Positions 1-8,292 of a stretch of DNA of 44,887 nt are shown here, one piece after another. Under the pieces are notes generated by a model. That model was not told the origin of the DNA, did not search any database, and saw only the letters and a list, made by a program, of their open reading frames with translations. This stretch comes from Pleurocapsa minor GSE-CHR-MK 17-07R (lineage in GTDB: Bacteria; Chloroflexota; Anaerolineae; Aggregatilineales; Phototrophicaceae): assembly GCA_019359125.1 (NCBI GenBank), contig JAHHHY010000020.1, positions 1 through 44,887 of the forward strand, read 5' to 3'. Positions within the stretch are counted from its first letter, which is position 1. The number at the start of each line of letters is the position of its first letter. Made by a program: the position numbers and the translations under genes.

Positions 1-2
1 AC

Positions 3-236
3 AATGTCAAACTCTGCAAGAAAGGCACTTGGAGTGAGCGCATGGTCATGGAAACCCACTTTTCCCTGATCACGGTCATCTGCAAGGCCAAGCACATGTT
101 TCACCGCACAGAGGCGCACCTGCAAGCTCGTCTCGCCTATACCACCGCCATGTTCAACGTCTGCGTCGCCTTGTGGCACAAGCTCAATCCCTTGGCTGAA
201 CCCTTTAAAATTAGCATCAAGGACTTCAGCTTATAA
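3..236 (+). mobile_element. Transposase, C-terminal end only (DDE type, IS element cut by window edge)
   Basis: The reading frame is open from the first bases of the window to a TAA at 234-236 and encodes about 77 residues. The text (GTWSERMVMETHFSLIT, then CKAKHMFHR, LQARLAYTTAMFNV and a final IKDFSL) resembles the C-terminal end of IS982/IS5-like DDE transposases, where a conserved Glu in a WxERxxxE setting is the last catalytic acid and a basic helix follows. The rest of the gene lies outside the window, so whether it is intact cannot be told. I could not identify the terminal inverted repeat in the 250 bases that follow. Confidence 0.6.
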
Positions 237-491
237 AACCCGCACCACTGGTTACTACTACTGCTACGGTGCGCGATACTGCAAATAACCCTTCCGACAT
301 CTGTCATGTCCGATATGGTTCCCCCATTTAAGTCAGATAACTACGCGAAGAAAAACACCTGCCCTGCACCATTCACCTGCGGCTCATGCATTCATGGAAT
401 CATAGGCGACTGGGGTAAGCCTGCTGGCTTGCCATGCGTCCGTTGGATGCACACATGCACGACCTAAAATGGTATGGAGAACGATTCAAAC

Positions 492-914
492 ATGAGCAAT
501 ACAGCCGCGATTCCCGAACAATTTGCCGACCTTGTCGATGGCCCTGTCATTGGCATCCTGTCCACCGTCAATCCCGATGGCCAGCCGCAGTCCACGCCGG
601 TGTGGTTTGACCGCGAAGGCGAGTACGTGCGCGTGAACAGCGCCAACGGCCGCCAGAAGGTGAAAAACATGCAGGCCCGTCCGCTGGTGACGGTGACCGC
701 CGTCGACCCGACCAACATGTACCGCTGGATTGAAATTCGCGGCACCGTGGAAGAAATCATCACCGAGCAGGACCAGGCCGTCGCCCATATCGGCCACCTG
801 AGCGGCATTTACCGCAATCAGCCTGACTATTATGCGGGCAATGAAAGCATGCGCGGCCAGGAAGAACGCATGATTTTCAAAATCCGCCCGACCAAGGTTA
901 CCGCCCGCGGCTAG
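492..914 (+). CDS. PPOX-class (pyridoxamine 5'-phosphate oxidase fold) F420-dependent oxidoreductase
   Basis: A 140-residue single-domain split-barrel flavoprotein, probably cytoplasmic. The N-terminal half carries the typical pattern ILSTVNPDGQPQSTPVWF, then a strand reading VNSANGRQKVKNMQ where FMN or F420 phosphate would bind, then a strand YRWIEIRGTVEEI. Members of this family reduce small substrates with FMN or F420; the substrate here cannot be inferred. The start at 492 is chosen because GGAGA at 476-480 lies about 11 bases upstream; the in-frame ATG at 474 would add six residues and has no ribosome site. It is convergent with the methyltransferase at 1018-1908 and shares a terminator with it. 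Confidence 0.82.
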   Translation: MSNTAAIPEQFADLVDGPVIGILSTVNPDGQPQSTPVWFDREGEYVRVNSANGRQKVKNMQARPLVTVTAVDPTNMYRWIEIRGTVEEIITEQDQAVAHIGHLSGIYRNQPDYYAGNESMRGQEERMIFKIRPTKVTARG

Positions 915-946
915 TTCGCGAACAGCAGTGCCATTGCAGACCAGAT

Positions 947-992
947 AAAAAACAGCCTGCCGACACATCATAAGTCGGCAGGCTGTTTTTTA
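947..992. terminator. Bidirectional intrinsic terminator
   Basis: A near-perfect hairpin with arms 947-964 and 974-991 (AAAAAACAGCCTGCCGAC and its complement) around a 9-base loop. It has an A-run on the left and a T-run on the right, so it can end transcripts from both converging genes. Confidence 0.9.
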
Positions 993-1017
993 TGGCTCAT
1001 TTTACGGCTTGAATCAG

Positions 1018-1908
1018 CTATTCATGGTGATTGCGTTTCGCCACAAACGGGCCGATGAAGCCGCCATCCTCGCTGGCCACCAGCACACCGCTGATTTTCT
1101 GCACCACCAGCTCGCCAAAATGCGCGATCACGCGCTCGATCTGCTCGCGCATGACATCCATCACATCTTCCCACAGCACTCGCTCTGGCAGATGCGGCTC
1201 GCGCACGCTGCGCAGGCTTTCCAGATAGGCCAGGGCAGGCTCTGGCGTCTCAAAGACCAGCGCCTGCGGCAGGTCGTGGCGCACCACCGCGTAGAAATGG
1301 CGATGCAGGATCTGTGGACCGTTCTCCAGCGTAAATGAGGAGAACGACGCCGGCGGGCCGGAGTTATAGGCGCCGCCGGGCGTGCTGAGCAGCGTCACCG
1401 CACGGCGGAACAGCGCGTTGAACTCCGGCATTGTCTGCACGCTGTTGGTGGCCGCGATGACCACGCCTTTCGGGCGCAGCACACGGCGAATCTCGCGCAG
1501 GACGGCATCGATATCCGGCACCAGGTACAGCATGTGATTGGCCATTACGATGTCGAAGCTGTGATCGGCAAACGGCAGCGCCGCGGCCTCAGAGCACAGC
1601 AGGCGGCCGTGGCCGGCGTGCCCAAGCAGCATCCCTTCGAACATATCGAGGCCGATATACGAGGTATGTGGCCGATGCTGATGAATCCAGTCAAAATAGC
1701 GCCCGGAGCCAGTGCCCACATCCAGCACACGTTCGCTGCCCTGCCAGGCATAATGCGTCAGCACCCAATCAGCAAAGTCGACGCGCGGCACGCTGTACTG
1801 GTCGTGCGTGTCCTGGCGCAGGCGCAGATTATCATCCGTGCCAAACTGCTGCTTCAGCGCGCTGCGTTCAATCAATGGGGCCCGCACGCCTTGTGAGGAA
1901 TCTGTCAT
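1018..1908 (-). CDS. Class I SAM-dependent methyltransferase
   Basis: A 296-residue cytoplasmic methyltransferase. Motif I (VLDVGTGSGRYF) is at about residues 61-72, the acidic end of strand 2 is at YIGLDMFEGML, motif IV reads FDIVMANHMLYLV, and post-motif EIRRVLRPKG follows; this is the Methyltransf_11 arrangement. The extra 110 C-terminal residues (LPQALVFETPEPALAYLESL onward) resemble the tail of methyltransferases acting on small molecules, but no substrate can be named. It is a single-gene unit, convergent with the PPOX gene and divergent from the ECF operon. The ribosome site in front of the ATG is weak. Confidence 0.8.
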   Translation of the reverse strand: MTDSSQGVRAPLIERSALKQQFGTDDNLRLRQDTHDQYSVPRVDFADWVLTHYAWQGSERVLDVGTGSGRYFDWIHQHRPHTSYIGLDMFEGMLLGHAGHGRLLCSEAAALPFADHSFDIVMANHMLYLVPDIDAVLREIRRVLRPKGVVIAATNSVQTMPEFNALFRRAVTLLSTPGGAYNSGPPASFSSFTLENGPQILHRHFYAVVRHDLPQALVFETPEPALAYLESLRSVREPHLPERVLWEDVMDVMREQIERVIAHFGELVVQKISGVLVASEDGGFIGPFVAKRNHHE

Positions 1909-1943
1909 AGTACCGTCTGTGTTCGTGGGCGAATCATAGCTGT

Positions 1944-1949
1944 ATTATA
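1944..1949 (-). promoter_or_regulatory. Probable -10 box for the methyltransferase gene
   Basis: On the minus strand the sequence reads TATAAT, placing a transcript start about 30 bases before the ATG at 1908. No good -35 box is seen at normal spacing, so this rests on the -10 alone. Confidence 0.4.
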
Positions 1950-2030
1950 TGACTAATTACGCTGCTTGACCTTAAGACACACGTTGCGCTCATTGAATCG
2001 GCTGGCGCGTGCCAGCCTTGCCCCAGGAAT

Positions 2031-2059
2031 GCAACCTTACCCGAAAGTGTGCGTATACT
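2031..2059 (+). promoter_or_regulatory. ECF-type promoter, probably autoregulated
   Basis: GCAACC at 2031-2036 and CGTAT beginning at 2052 are separated by 15 bases, matching the AACC/CGT layout typical of ECF sigma promoters. It lies about 45 bases before the sigma gene, the usual position for autoregulation. The same stretch also contains TATACT (2054-2059), so a housekeeping promoter is an alternative reading. Confidence 0.5.
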
Positions 2060-2101
2060 CATCAGACATGAGCGCCATGTCGGCCAGAGCGGAGTGAACG
2101 A

Positions 2102-2719
2102 GTGGACGGACGTCCCCAGACAATGCAGCAGGACCCGGTGATCCTCGCCTGGGTAGAGCAGGCATTGAACGGTGATCAGGATGCCTTTGCGGAGCTGTTA
2201 TACACCTATCAGGACGCGGTGTATAACCTGTGCTACCGCATGCTCTATGATCGCGCCGAGGCCGAAGACGCCACGCAGGAGGCTTTTCTGCGCGCCTATC
2301 TGAACCTGTCGCGTTATGACACGGCGCGTTCCTTCAAGACCTGGGTGCTCACCATCGCGTCTAATTACTGCATCGACCGCATCCGCCGCCGCCGCATGCA
2401 CACCCTGTCGATCGATGCTGACGAGGACGATGGCGCGCCTGCCCTCCAGATTGCCGACGACCGCCCGGAGCCGGAAGCCGTCGTGGCGCGTGGCGAACAA
2501 AGCCGTGCCCTGCAGAAACTGCTGGCCACACTGCCGCCAGAGTATCGCGCGGCGGTCGTGCTGCGCTACTGGTATGACTATTCGTATGTTGAAATCGCGG
2601 GCATTCTCGATACCACCGAAAGCGCCATCAAAAGCCGTTTGTTCCGCGCGCGGCAAATGCTGGCAGACAAGCTGGACGCTCAGACCGCCAGTGTATTAGC
2701 ACCGCTGCTGGAGGGATAA
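2102..2719 (+). CDS. ECF-family RNA polymerase sigma factor
   Basis: A 205-residue sigma-70 family protein. Region 2 (about residues 22-90) contains YNLCYRMLYDRAEAEDATQE and the -10 binding helix FKTWVLTIASNYCIDRIRRRR. Region 4 (about 140-195) contains LPPEYRAAVVLRYWYDYSY and a helix-turn-helix ending TESAIKSRLFRARQML. Region 3 is absent, as in ECF factors. The GTG start at 2102 is supported by GGAG seven bases before it; an ATG seven codons in has no better site. The anti-sigma-like gene follows after 7 bases and the bactofilin-like gene overlaps that one, so the three form an operon. A likely role is control of an envelope response. Confidence 0.9.
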   Translation: MDGRPQTMQQDPVILAWVEQALNGDQDAFAELLYTYQDAVYNLCYRMLYDRAEAEDATQEAFLRAYLNLSRYDTARSFKTWVLTIASNYCIDRIRRRRMHTLSIDADEDDGAPALQIADDRPEPEAVVARGEQSRALQKLLATLPPEYRAAVVLRYWYDYSYVEIAGILDTTESAIKSRLFRARQMLADKLDAQTASVLAPLLEG

Positions 2720-2726
2720 AAACCAC

Positions 2727-3284
2727 ATGGCAAATGATCGTGGACGCCGCCTCATGCAAGAGGCACTCGATGACCGGTTATCCCCGGAGGCGCTGCAGGA
2801 GCTGCACAGCCGCCTGAATGCAGACCCGGACGAGGCGGATGAGTTTGACCGCCTGCGCGCCGTGGACCGTACCCTGAAATCCGCGCCGCACGAGCGCGCA
2901 CCGCAGGCGCTGGCCCTGCGCATCATGGCCCGCCTGGCCGAAGAAATTCAGAACAATCCGCGCCTGAATCACCTGTCCGGGCTGGCGCTGGCCGTTGGGC
3001 TGGGGCTGGTGGCGCTGACGCTGATGCCGCTGCTGATCGGCCTGGGCTGGCTGCTGGTCACCAGTGTGGGCAGCGCCGCCTTCTTCAATACCGCGATCCA
3101 GGCGCTGACCGGCTTCGTGGCCGCCGGTGCCGCCGCGATGGCGGGCGTGGTGCAAAGCGCGCAGAATGTGATGCAATCGACACCGATACTGCCCGCCGCG
3201 CTGGTCACCCTGATTCCGGTGGGTGTATTCTGGCTGCGGCGGCTGTCGCGCGAGAACCGAGGCACTGATGAAGATGACGAATAA
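2727..3284 (+). CDS. Putative membrane anti-sigma factor
   Basis: A 185-residue protein immediately after the sigma gene, with GGAGGGA in front of the ATG. The first 75 residues are charged and helical (LMQEALDDRLSPEALQELHSRL ends its first helices, with LQELHSRLNADPDEADEF following), as in the cytoplasmic sigma-binding part of anti-sigma factors. The HxxxCxxC zinc signature is absent: there is no Cys. Residues about 85-110 and 112-145 are strongly hydrophobic and a third segment lies near 155-170, before a basic-then-acidic tail (RRLSRENRGTDEDDE). The function is inferred from position and topology; direct sequence similarity to a named anti-sigma family is weak. Confidence 0.6.
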   Translation: MANDRGRRLMQEALDDRLSPEALQELHSRLNADPDEADEFDRLRAVDRTLKSAPHERAPQALALRIMARLAEEIQNNPRLNHLSGLALAVGLGLVALTLMPLLIGLGWLLVTSVGSAAFFNTAIQALTGFVAAGAAAMAGVVQSAQNVMQSTPILPAALVTLIPVGVFWLRRLSRENRGTDEDDE

Positions 3285-4389
3285 TCGCGCCGTGTGGGTC
3301 TTCGGCGCATTGTCAGTCGTGGGGCTGCTGGCGCTGGGCATTCTGGCGCGGGCTGTGTTCGCGCCGCCAGCCATGACGGGCGCAGCGCCGCAGGTCGGCG
3401 GGGACATCATGCTGTCGGGCGCGTATGACGACGATGTGGCCGTGCTGGCGCAGACAGTAACCGTGCTGGCTGACGCGGTCGTCGCGGGGGATGCCTCGTT
3501 TGTGGCGCCCACCACGCGCCTGAACGGCCGCTTTGACGGCAACGTGACCGTGCTGGGCGACAGCGTTGTGCTGGACCCGAACACCGTGGTCAACGGCGAT
3601 ATCGCGCTGAACGCAGGCACGGCCATGATCGACGGCCAGATCAACGGCGACGTGCTGGTGACCGGCCAGAATATCACCATCGCGGCAGGCGCACGCATCA
3701 GCGGGGCTGTCTATCCGTGCATGGCCGATGTCTCGCGCCTGAACGATACCCGCCCCGGCGGATTGGTTTCCACCTGCGACGAGGCGGCCCGCGCTGGCCT
3801 GTTCAACCGCGTGGAATCCGCTTCGATTGCTGCCGGGCTGGAGTCGGTGCCGCCGCTGATGGGGCGCATCGCGCTGGCGCTGCTGGTCATCGCGCTCAGC
3901 GTCGGCCTGCCCGTGCTGGCCGTCACGCTCATGCTCGATCGTATGATGCGTATTCGGGCCGCCGCGCGTGAGCGCCTGCGCGACAGTTTCAGCGCGTTTG
4001 CGGCGTCGGCCTGCATTGTGGTTGGCCTGACGGCGCTGATTACGCTGCTGCTGGGGCTGGTTCCCGCTGCCGGGCTGGCGGCGACGCCATTTGCGCTGCT
4101 GCTGGGTGTGGGGGCGGTGCTGCTGCTGGCCTTCGGCTACGCGCTGGCCGCGCTGGTGTGTGGTGAGGCCGTGGTCGCACGCTTCAGCGCCACCCATGCC
4201 CCGCTCACGCACGCGCTGGTGGGCGGACTGGTGCTCTCGCTCATCCCGCTGGTGGCGATCATCTTTCCATCAACCACCTATATCGTGCTGCTGGTCCTGA
4301 CCGGCATCAGCGGCATCGGCGGCGGCGCTGCCCTGCTCACCCGGCTGGGACAGCGCACGCTGGTGCGCAGCTACTTCGTGCAGGGCTGA
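3268..4389 (+). CDS. Membrane-anchored polymer-forming (bactofilin-like) protein
   Basis: A 373-residue envelope protein. A hydrophobic N-terminal segment (VWVFGALSVVGLLALGILA) comes first. Residues about 45-150 then form short repeating beta strands (GAYDDDVAVLAQTVTVLADAVV, LNGRFDGNVTVLGDSVVLD, VNGDIALNAGTAMIDG, INGDVLVTGQNITIAAGA, each shown in part), the right-handed helix pattern of bactofilin and polymer-forming cytoskeletal domains. Four or more transmembrane helices fill residues about 195-360. The start at 3268 (or the ATG two codons on) is chosen because GAGG at 3259-3262 precedes it; it overlaps the anti-sigma gene by 17 bases, which implies coupled translation. It may be the envelope structure controlled by the sigma module. 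Confidence 0.7.
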   Translation: MKMTNNRAVWVFGALSVVGLLALGILARAVFAPPAMTGAAPQVGGDIMLSGAYDDDVAVLAQTVTVLADAVVAGDASFVAPTTRLNGRFDGNVTVLGDSVVLDPNTVVNGDIALNAGTAMIDGQINGDVLVTGQNITIAAGARISGAVYPCMADVSRLNDTRPGGLVSTCDEAARAGLFNRVESASIAAGLESVPPLMGRIALALLVIALSVGLPVLAVTLMLDRMMRIRAAARERLRDSFSAFAASACIVVGLTALITLLLGLVPAAGLAATPFALLLGVGAVLLLAFGYALAALVCGEAVVARFSATHAPLTHALVGGLVLSLIPLVAIIFPSTTYIVLLVLTGISGIGGGAALLTRLGQRTLVRSYFVQG

Positions 4390-4399
4390 ACAGCGCGCA

Positions 4400-5026
4400 T
4401 CACTTCGACAGCAGCAGCGACATCAGCCGTGGGATGCCCGACTGATTGTCGGCCTCATGCCACCACTCGCCAAAATGGCTGAGCATGAACCCTGCATCAT
4501 GCGCGTTGTTGACGTATTCCAGCGAGTGATGCACAAACGCGGGCACCTCCACCGTCTGGCCTTCGTGCTGATAAACCGCCTTTTTGCCCTGGTCCTGCTT
4601 CAGCGGATGCAGCTCACACAGAAAAAACTGTCCGCCTGACTTCAGCACACGACCCGCCTGCGCAAAAATGAACGCCAGATCGCGGATATGCTCCAGCACC
4701 AGATTACACACCAGCAGGTCCACCGACGCACTGGCGCACGGCCACGGACGCGTGAAATCCGCCTGCGCGAAATACACATGCGGCTGGCGCACTTTCTGCT
4801 GCGCGCGGCCCATCATGCCTTCGGAAAAATCCAGCGCCAGCACGGTATCCGCCTGCCCGGCCAGAAAGCTCGTATTCTTGCCGGTGCCGCAGCCCAGCTC
4901 CAGCACGACGGCCGGATGCAGCTCACCCAGCATACGGCGCGTCACCTGGGCATCCAGGTCGCGCGTGAGATTGCGGTCCGTGTCGTAGGTGTCAGACCAG
5001 GTGGTATAGGCCTCGCGGATGCTCAT
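4400..5026 (-). CDS. Class I SAM-dependent methyltransferase
   Basis: A 208-residue cytoplasmic protein with the Methyltransf_11/25 motifs: VLELGCGTGKNT at residues 41-52, VLALDFSEGMM (end of strand 2), FAQADFTRPWP, then VDLLVCNLVLEHI and AGRVLKSGGQFFLCEL. It is the small, single-domain type found near many loci, and its substrate is unknown. It converges with the bactofilin-like gene, leaving only 10 bases between the stops. Confidence 0.8.
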   Translation of the reverse strand: MSIREAYTTWSDTYDTDRNLTRDLDAQVTRRMLGELHPAVVLELGCGTGKNTSFLAGQADTVLALDFSEGMMGRAQQKVRQPHVYFAQADFTRPWPCASASVDLLVCNLVLEHIRDLAFIFAQAGRVLKSGGQFFLCELHPLKQDQGKKAVYQHEGQTVEVPAFVHHSLEYVNNAHDAGFMLSHFGEWWHEADNQSGIPRLMSLLLSK

Positions 5027-5160
5027 CTTGCCTCAAATCAGTGGCGGGGTTTTGTCTTTCAACCCAAAATGCTTCACCAGTGTAATGCGAATATGAGCGG
5101 TGAGTGTGACGGGCAGCCCGCTGCTGCTCTACGCCTTCTCCACGCCTGTGCCGCGCCCTG

Positions 5161-5196
5161 ACAAAAAGCAACGCGGCCTGATGCTCTCAGGCCGCG
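5161..5196 (-). terminator. Intrinsic terminator after the propeller gene
   Basis: A 10-bp GC-rich stem (5172-5181 with 5187-5196, CGCGGCCTGA) and a 5-base loop are followed on the minus strand by a T-rich tract (complement of 5161-5169). It lies about 50 bases past the stop at 5243. Confidence 0.85.
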
Positions 5197-5242
5197 TGTG
5201 CGAAGGTTTTTCAGTTGCCTGGCGGACAATGCCCGGTCGCGC

Positions 5243-6349
5243 CTACAAACCGACCGCCGTAATCGTGGTCGCGGGTGCGGCAGCATCATCGCTGAGCAGC
5301 GCGCCCATCATGCCCCCGCCCAGCCCCTGCATTACATAGGCCGACACACCGTCGGTCGTCATAACGCTGGCGCCCTGCGGCACAGCGGCGGTCGAACCGG
5401 CCTGCGCTGTCGCCCAGCTATCAGCGCTCGTCCACGCGGTGACGGTCGCGCTGGCGGCATCCAGGGTGACCACGCGCCCATCCGCCAGCGCCGTAATCGC
5501 GCTGATACTGGACGGGGCCGCGCTCAGCGAAACCGGCTGCACATTGGACGGGTCGCTCAGGCGAATGACATACAGCGAGCCATCAGCCTTGGCCAGCAGC
5601 AGCGTATCACCGGGCAGCGCGGCCAGCCCCACCAGGCCAATACCCTCGCTGGTGAACTGGCTGTCGGTCAGCACAGCGATACCGCCCGCCGTGTCCACCC
5701 GATACACGGCCGAGGCCAGCCCATCGGTGATATACGCGTTGCCGGACGCATCGACCGCGATACCGGTGGCGAGACTGGCAGCACCGGATGCCGCGCCCGT
5801 CAGGTCGACGCTGAGCACCTGCTGGCCGCTGGCCAAGTCATACACCAGCAGGCCGATGCTGGCGCTGCCCATCTGGTCCATCAACTGGCTCATGTCTGGC
5901 ATACCGCCTTCGGGCGTCGGGAAGCCTTCGGGAAGCTGGCCGGGCTGGAACTGCGACGGGTCGAACCCTTCCGGAAGCTGGAACTGGGAGGGGTCAAAGC
6001 CTTCCGGGAGCTGCATCTGCGACGGATCGAATGCGCCGGGGCCACCGCTGGAATTCACCACATACAGCCGGTTGGTCACGGGGTCAGCGGTCATGACGGC
6101 CACGCCCGTCAGCGCGTCATCCTGGATGAACGGCGTCAGCGCGCCGTCCGCGCCGACCGTGTAAATGCTGTCGCCCTGGCGCGAGCCCACCAGCAGGCCG
6201 GTCTGCTCTGACCATGCCAGGCCGCCCACCGCGATGTCCCCAGCCTGCACCGTGATGGTTCCGCCGTCCTGTGCCGCGGCCGGCGCGAGCATCAGGCCTG
6301 CCAGGGCGAGCGTTAGTCCTGCCGTACCCAGTCTTGTGAATAGCGTCAT
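5243..6349 (-). CDS. Secreted beta-propeller-like protein with PEGF repeats
   Basis: A 368-residue exported protein. The signal peptide reads MTLFTRLGTAGLTLALAGLM and ends at a probable cleavage site APAAA-QDG. The rest is made of propeller-like strand repeats (IAVGGLAWSEQTGLLVGSRQ, TGIAVDASGNAYITDG, LVGLAALPGDTLLLAK, ITALADGRVVTLD), the NHL/ScyD style of repeat. A low-complexity insert of PEGFDPSQ units interrupts them. The start at 6349 gives a normal signal peptide and has GAGGAG upstream; an ATG nine codons earlier is possible. No catalytic residues are recognised; ligand or surface binding is the likely role. Confidence 0.65.
   Translation of the reverse strand: MTLFTRLGTAGLTLALAGLMLAPAAAQDGGTITVQAGDIAVGGLAWSEQTGLLVGSRQGDSIYTVGADGALTPFIQDDALTGVAVMTADPVTNRLYVVNSSGGPGAFDPSQMQLPEGFDPSQFQLPEGFDPSQFQPGQLPEGFPTPEGGMPDMSQLMDQMGSASIGLLVYDLASGQQVLSVDLTGAASGAASLATGIAVDASGNAYITDGLASAVYRVDTAGGIAVLTDSQFTSEGIGLVGLAALPGDTLLLAKADGSLYVIRLSDPSNVQPVSLSAAPSSISAITALADGRVVTLDAASATVTAWTSADSWATAQAGSTAAVPQGASVMTTDGVSAYVMQGLGGGMMGALLSDDAAAPATTITAVGL
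5921..6031 (-). repeat. In-frame tandem repeat coding for FDPSQ(M/F)QLPEG units
   Basis: About 3.5 imperfect 33-base units inside the propeller gene encode FDPSQMQLPEG, FDPSQFQLPEG and FDPSQFQ-PGQLPEG. The third base varies between copies while the peptide is kept, so the peptide is probably selected rather than being a recent DNA duplication. Confidence 0.85.
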
Positions 6350-6464
6350 CGTCTCTTGTCTCCTCGTCTGAACCACATGCTTATGCCTGATGATACGGAT
6401 GGCTTATGGAGAAGCTGTGGAGAGCGCGTGCAAAAACAGGCGAGGTCGGCCGTGTTGTGCGGGC

Positions 6465-6502
6465 AAAAAAAGCGCGCACTCCGGGGGAAAGAGTGCGCGC
6501 TT
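6465..6502 (-). terminator. Intrinsic terminator after the small secreted protein gene
   Basis: A 12-bp stem (6470-6481 with 6491-6502, AAGCGCGCACTC) is followed on the minus strand by six T (complement of 6465-6470). It lies about 60 bases past the stop at 6563. Confidence 0.88.
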
Positions 6503-6562
6503 GTGGAGCCGGGGCGGCAGCTCAGAGAGCCATGCCGCCAGATTGCTATCGGGGGGAGCAGA

Positions 6563-6997
6563 CTAGCAGCCCTGAGCCCCAAGTTCCCAGGAGAAGGTGT
6601 AGCCACTGCCGACGGCGATCAGGTTGCCATCAGTGCCGCGGTACAGGCTGACGCCGTTGTCGCTGGCGATGACGGTATTTTCATCCGTGGGCACGCCAAC
6701 CGCGGCGATGTCTTCAGCCGTCACCTGAAGGGCGAGGCTGCCCTGCACGGCGTCATCCTCGTTGAGGAAGATCGACCACAGATCGACCGTATCCAGCACG
6801 CCCAGGTCGGTGTCGTCCTCATCCGGATATTCAAACGTGCAGTAGACGATCACCGGCGCGGCGATGTCCCACGCGTTCACGCGCCCGTCTTCGATCATCG
6901 GCACGTCTTCGGCGTCATCCGCCGCTGCCGCGCCCACGCCTACCACGCCGATCATGACTGCCAAACCGAGTGCCGAAATGCGCTTCCAAACGTTCAT
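6563..6997 (-). CDS. Small secreted protein of unknown function
   Basis: A 144-residue exported protein that I do not recognise. The signal peptide is MNVWKRISALGLAVMIGVVG with cleavage near GAAAA-DDAED. The mature part is acidic and beta-rich, with two Cys (VIVYCTF and the C-terminal GAQGC) that may form a disulfide. The start at 6997 is clear: GGAGG lies five bases upstream, while the ATG four codons earlier overlaps that site. It has its own terminator and stands as a single-gene unit. Confidence 0.6.
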   Translation of the reverse strand: MNVWKRISALGLAVMIGVVGVGAAAADDAEDVPMIEDGRVNAWDIAAPVIVYCTFEYPDEDDTDLGVLDTVDLWSIFLNEDDAVQGSLALQVTAEDIAAVGVPTDENTVIASDNGVSLYRGTDGNLIAVGSGYTFSWELGAQGC

Positions 6998-7036
6998 GTT
7001 GTCCTCCATAGGTGTGTAACTTGCCTGTGCGATGTG

Positions 7037-7053
7037 CAGGTGTCTGTCACCTG
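7037..7053. promoter_or_regulatory. Inverted repeat, possible operator
   Basis: CAGGTG-N5-CACCTG, a perfect 6-bp inverted repeat 40 bases before the start of the small secreted protein gene. It could bind a dimeric regulator; no T-run follows, so it is not a terminator. Confidence 0.35.
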
Positions 7054-7218
7054 TCTGTCTTTATCTTCGCAAACGAGCTTTGAGATTGTTTGCACGTGTT
7101 GTCGAGGTTGTGTGCAAAGGTTTTTCCCGGCGATGCGGCAGCATCCAGCAGGACAGTCGTGTATGACTGCCCTGCGGAGATGCCAGGTTGTGAAGCGTTG
7201 CGGGGAAACCGGCGCGGG

Positions 7219-8292
7219 CTACTCGGCGCCAAGCACTTCGTAGTACAGCGCCGGAGCAGCCTCGTCAGAGCTGCCTATCAGCCAGTTGAGCACGAGAGCA
7301 TCGCCAGACGGCACCGAAATCAGCAGGCCTTCGCCACTGTCGCGCATATCGGTCACGACTGCCTGGGCGGTGACCAGCGTGTCCACCAGCGCGCCCTCGT
7401 CTGCGCCGACGCGCTCGATGCGGGCATAGATGGCGAGGCGCTGGCCAGCTTGCAGCGCGGGCTGGCTGTCATCCAGCGGGATCAGCCGTTCGGCTGGCGT
7501 CAGCATCTCCACCATGGCCGGCGCAATCGGCTGATTGACCACCAGGCAGCTCTCCGGCGAGAGCGACAGGGTGTACGAGGCGGTATTTTCGGCGTAGGTG
7601 ATGGTCACCAGACCGGGGTTGAGCTGGATGACGTCCAGCGGCACCGTGCCATAGCGGATGGAGAAGCTCTCCAGCGTGTCGTCCGCTTCCACCTGGGCGC
7701 AGCCGGGCATGAGGGACGGCGCGACGGCTGTCGGCATGCTCATCGGGAAAGGCGTGGCTGTCGCGTTCAGGTCAGTGACCGGAGCGCTATCCGGCGGCAC
7801 TGTCCCCTCTGAGATAACGATCGGCCCGGCGGGAATCGGCGTGGCCGTGGGCGGGAACAGCGTCGGCATCGGGGATGGCGTGGCGCTGGCGACGGCGGCA
7901 GGTTCTTCAGTCGCCCTTTGTGCGCCATACTGCGTCAGGTCGATGCTGTTATTCGTCTGCGCCACCAGCAGGCCGATGCCGAACATGGCGGCCACCCACG
8001 CCGCGGCGGCCGTGACCGGCACGATGCGCAGGCGGCGGGCCAGGCTCCGTTTGGGCGGCAGCATCAGGACGGCCGGTTCGTCGTATTGGTCTGGCTCGTT
8101 TTCATGACGCGCCAGCGCCAGTTCGGTAAATAAGGCGCGTTCCAGCTCGGCGCGGTGGCCGGGGCGGGGCTGCGGGCGCGCATCGCGCAGGGCATTCAGC
8201 AGCGGGTCAGGGGCATTGTTGCCCTCGTGAACCACGGCCTCGATCGCCTCCAGGCGCTTTTCATCGCGGGAGTGATTTCCATTCAGGGTCAT
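7219..8292 (-). CDS. Transmembrane anti-sigma-like protein with LysM-like extracytoplasmic part
   Basis: A 357-residue protein whose ATG overlaps the stop of the ECF sigma gene (ATGA), so the two are translated together. Residues 1-85 are charged and cytoplasmic (LNALRDARPQPRPGHRAELE and further helices), without Cys and so without the zinc anti-sigma signature. A single membrane helix spans about 92-112 (PVTAAAAWVAAMFGIGLLVA). A Pro/Thr-rich linker leads to a LysM-like stretch (CAQVEADDTLESFSIRYG, then VIQLNP). The C-terminal part (LQAGQRLAIYARI to SGDALVLNWL) resembles the SAF/RcpC part of CpaB pilus proteins. It may sense the wall and release the sigma factor; this is inference. Confidence 0.6.
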   Translation of the reverse strand: MTLNGNHSRDEKRLEAIEAVVHEGNNAPDPLLNALRDARPQPRPGHRAELERALFTELALARHENEPDQYDEPAVLMLPPKRSLARRLRIVPVTAAAAWVAAMFGIGLLVAQTNNSIDLTQYGAQRATEEPAAVASATPSPMPTLFPPTATPIPAGPIVISEGTVPPDSAPVTDLNATATPFPMSMPTAVAPSLMPGCAQVEADDTLESFSIRYGTVPLDVIQLNPGLVTITYAENTASYTLSLSPESCLVVNQPIAPAMVEMLTPAERLIPLDDSQPALQAGQRLAIYARIERVGADEGALVDTLVTAQAVVTDMRDSGEGLLISVPSGDALVLNWLIGSSDEAAPALYYEVLGAE

